From Daphnia carinata (taxonomy: Eukaryota; Arthropoda; Branchiopoda; Diplostraca; Daphniidae): DNA of 64,000 nt. This document shows, piece by piece, positions 63,968-64,000 of this stretch (the first letter of the stretch is position 1; each line of letters begins with the position of its first letter). The position numbers and the translations under genes were made by a program. A model generated the notes under the pieces. It saw only the letters and a list, made by a program, of their open reading frames with translations. It did not search any database and had not been told where the DNA came from. The DNA is taken from positions 8,098,679-8,162,678 of the forward strand of contig NC_081337.1 in assembly GCF_022539665.2 (NCBI RefSeq), given 5' to 3'.

Positions 63968-64000
63968 ATTGACTGCTGGCCGCATGTTAATTGCAACCCG

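Overview
The window is eukaryotic, gene-dense nuclear DNA. Most introns are very short (about 55-100 bp), use GT..AG ends, and join exons in phase. The gene set is animal: an axon-guidance receptor, nicastrin, synaptogyrin, phosphatidylserine synthase 1 and an intraflagellar-transport protein. Compact introns, AT-rich intergenic DNA and many homopolymer or microsatellite tracts fit a small-genome arthropod, most likely a cladoceran crustacean such as Daphnia; the species is inference. No viral, CRISPR or prokaryotic element was seen. Exon models were built by hand from splice sites, reading-frame continuity and family knowledge. For the complete models the exon lengths sum to whole codons.

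Layout. 1-355 (+): last two exons of the Hsp90 co-chaperone AHSA1. 1067-11879 (-): complete roundabout-type receptor (5 Ig, 3 FN3, one TM) with two large introns. 14869-15350 (+): small coiled-coil protein, possibly SCHIP1-like. 15636-17590 (-): spliceosomal SNW1. 17.6-20 kb: no gene seen. 19990-20844 (-): NAD(P)-binding reductase-like protein. 21190-22532 (-): HMCES, head-to-head with nicastrin (22704-25552, +). 26067-27759 (+): IFT57. 27855-28516 (-): MORN4. 28919-29739 (-): PRELI-domain protein. 31631-32550 (+): unrecognised multi-pass membrane protein, converging on USP20/33 deubiquitinase (32624-35990, -). 38401-40596 (+): unrecognised protein with three CUE-like modules. 41201-43030 (-): PTDSS1. 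44451-45719 (-): synaptogyrin. 48-64 kb (+): 5' part of a large unrecognised gene with two alternative first coding exons spliced in the same phase to three shared exons; a small unrecognised gene (57907-58539, -) lies in one of its introns.

These are mostly unrelated housekeeping and neuronal genes rather than an operon-like system. The most useful observations are the alternative-promoter gene with its nested antisense gene, an X-box-like site before IFT57, a probable frameshift at the end of the membrane-protein gene where it overlaps the USP coding end, a poison acceptor in nicastrin, and an unusual Gly-rich insert in the first Ig domain of Robo.
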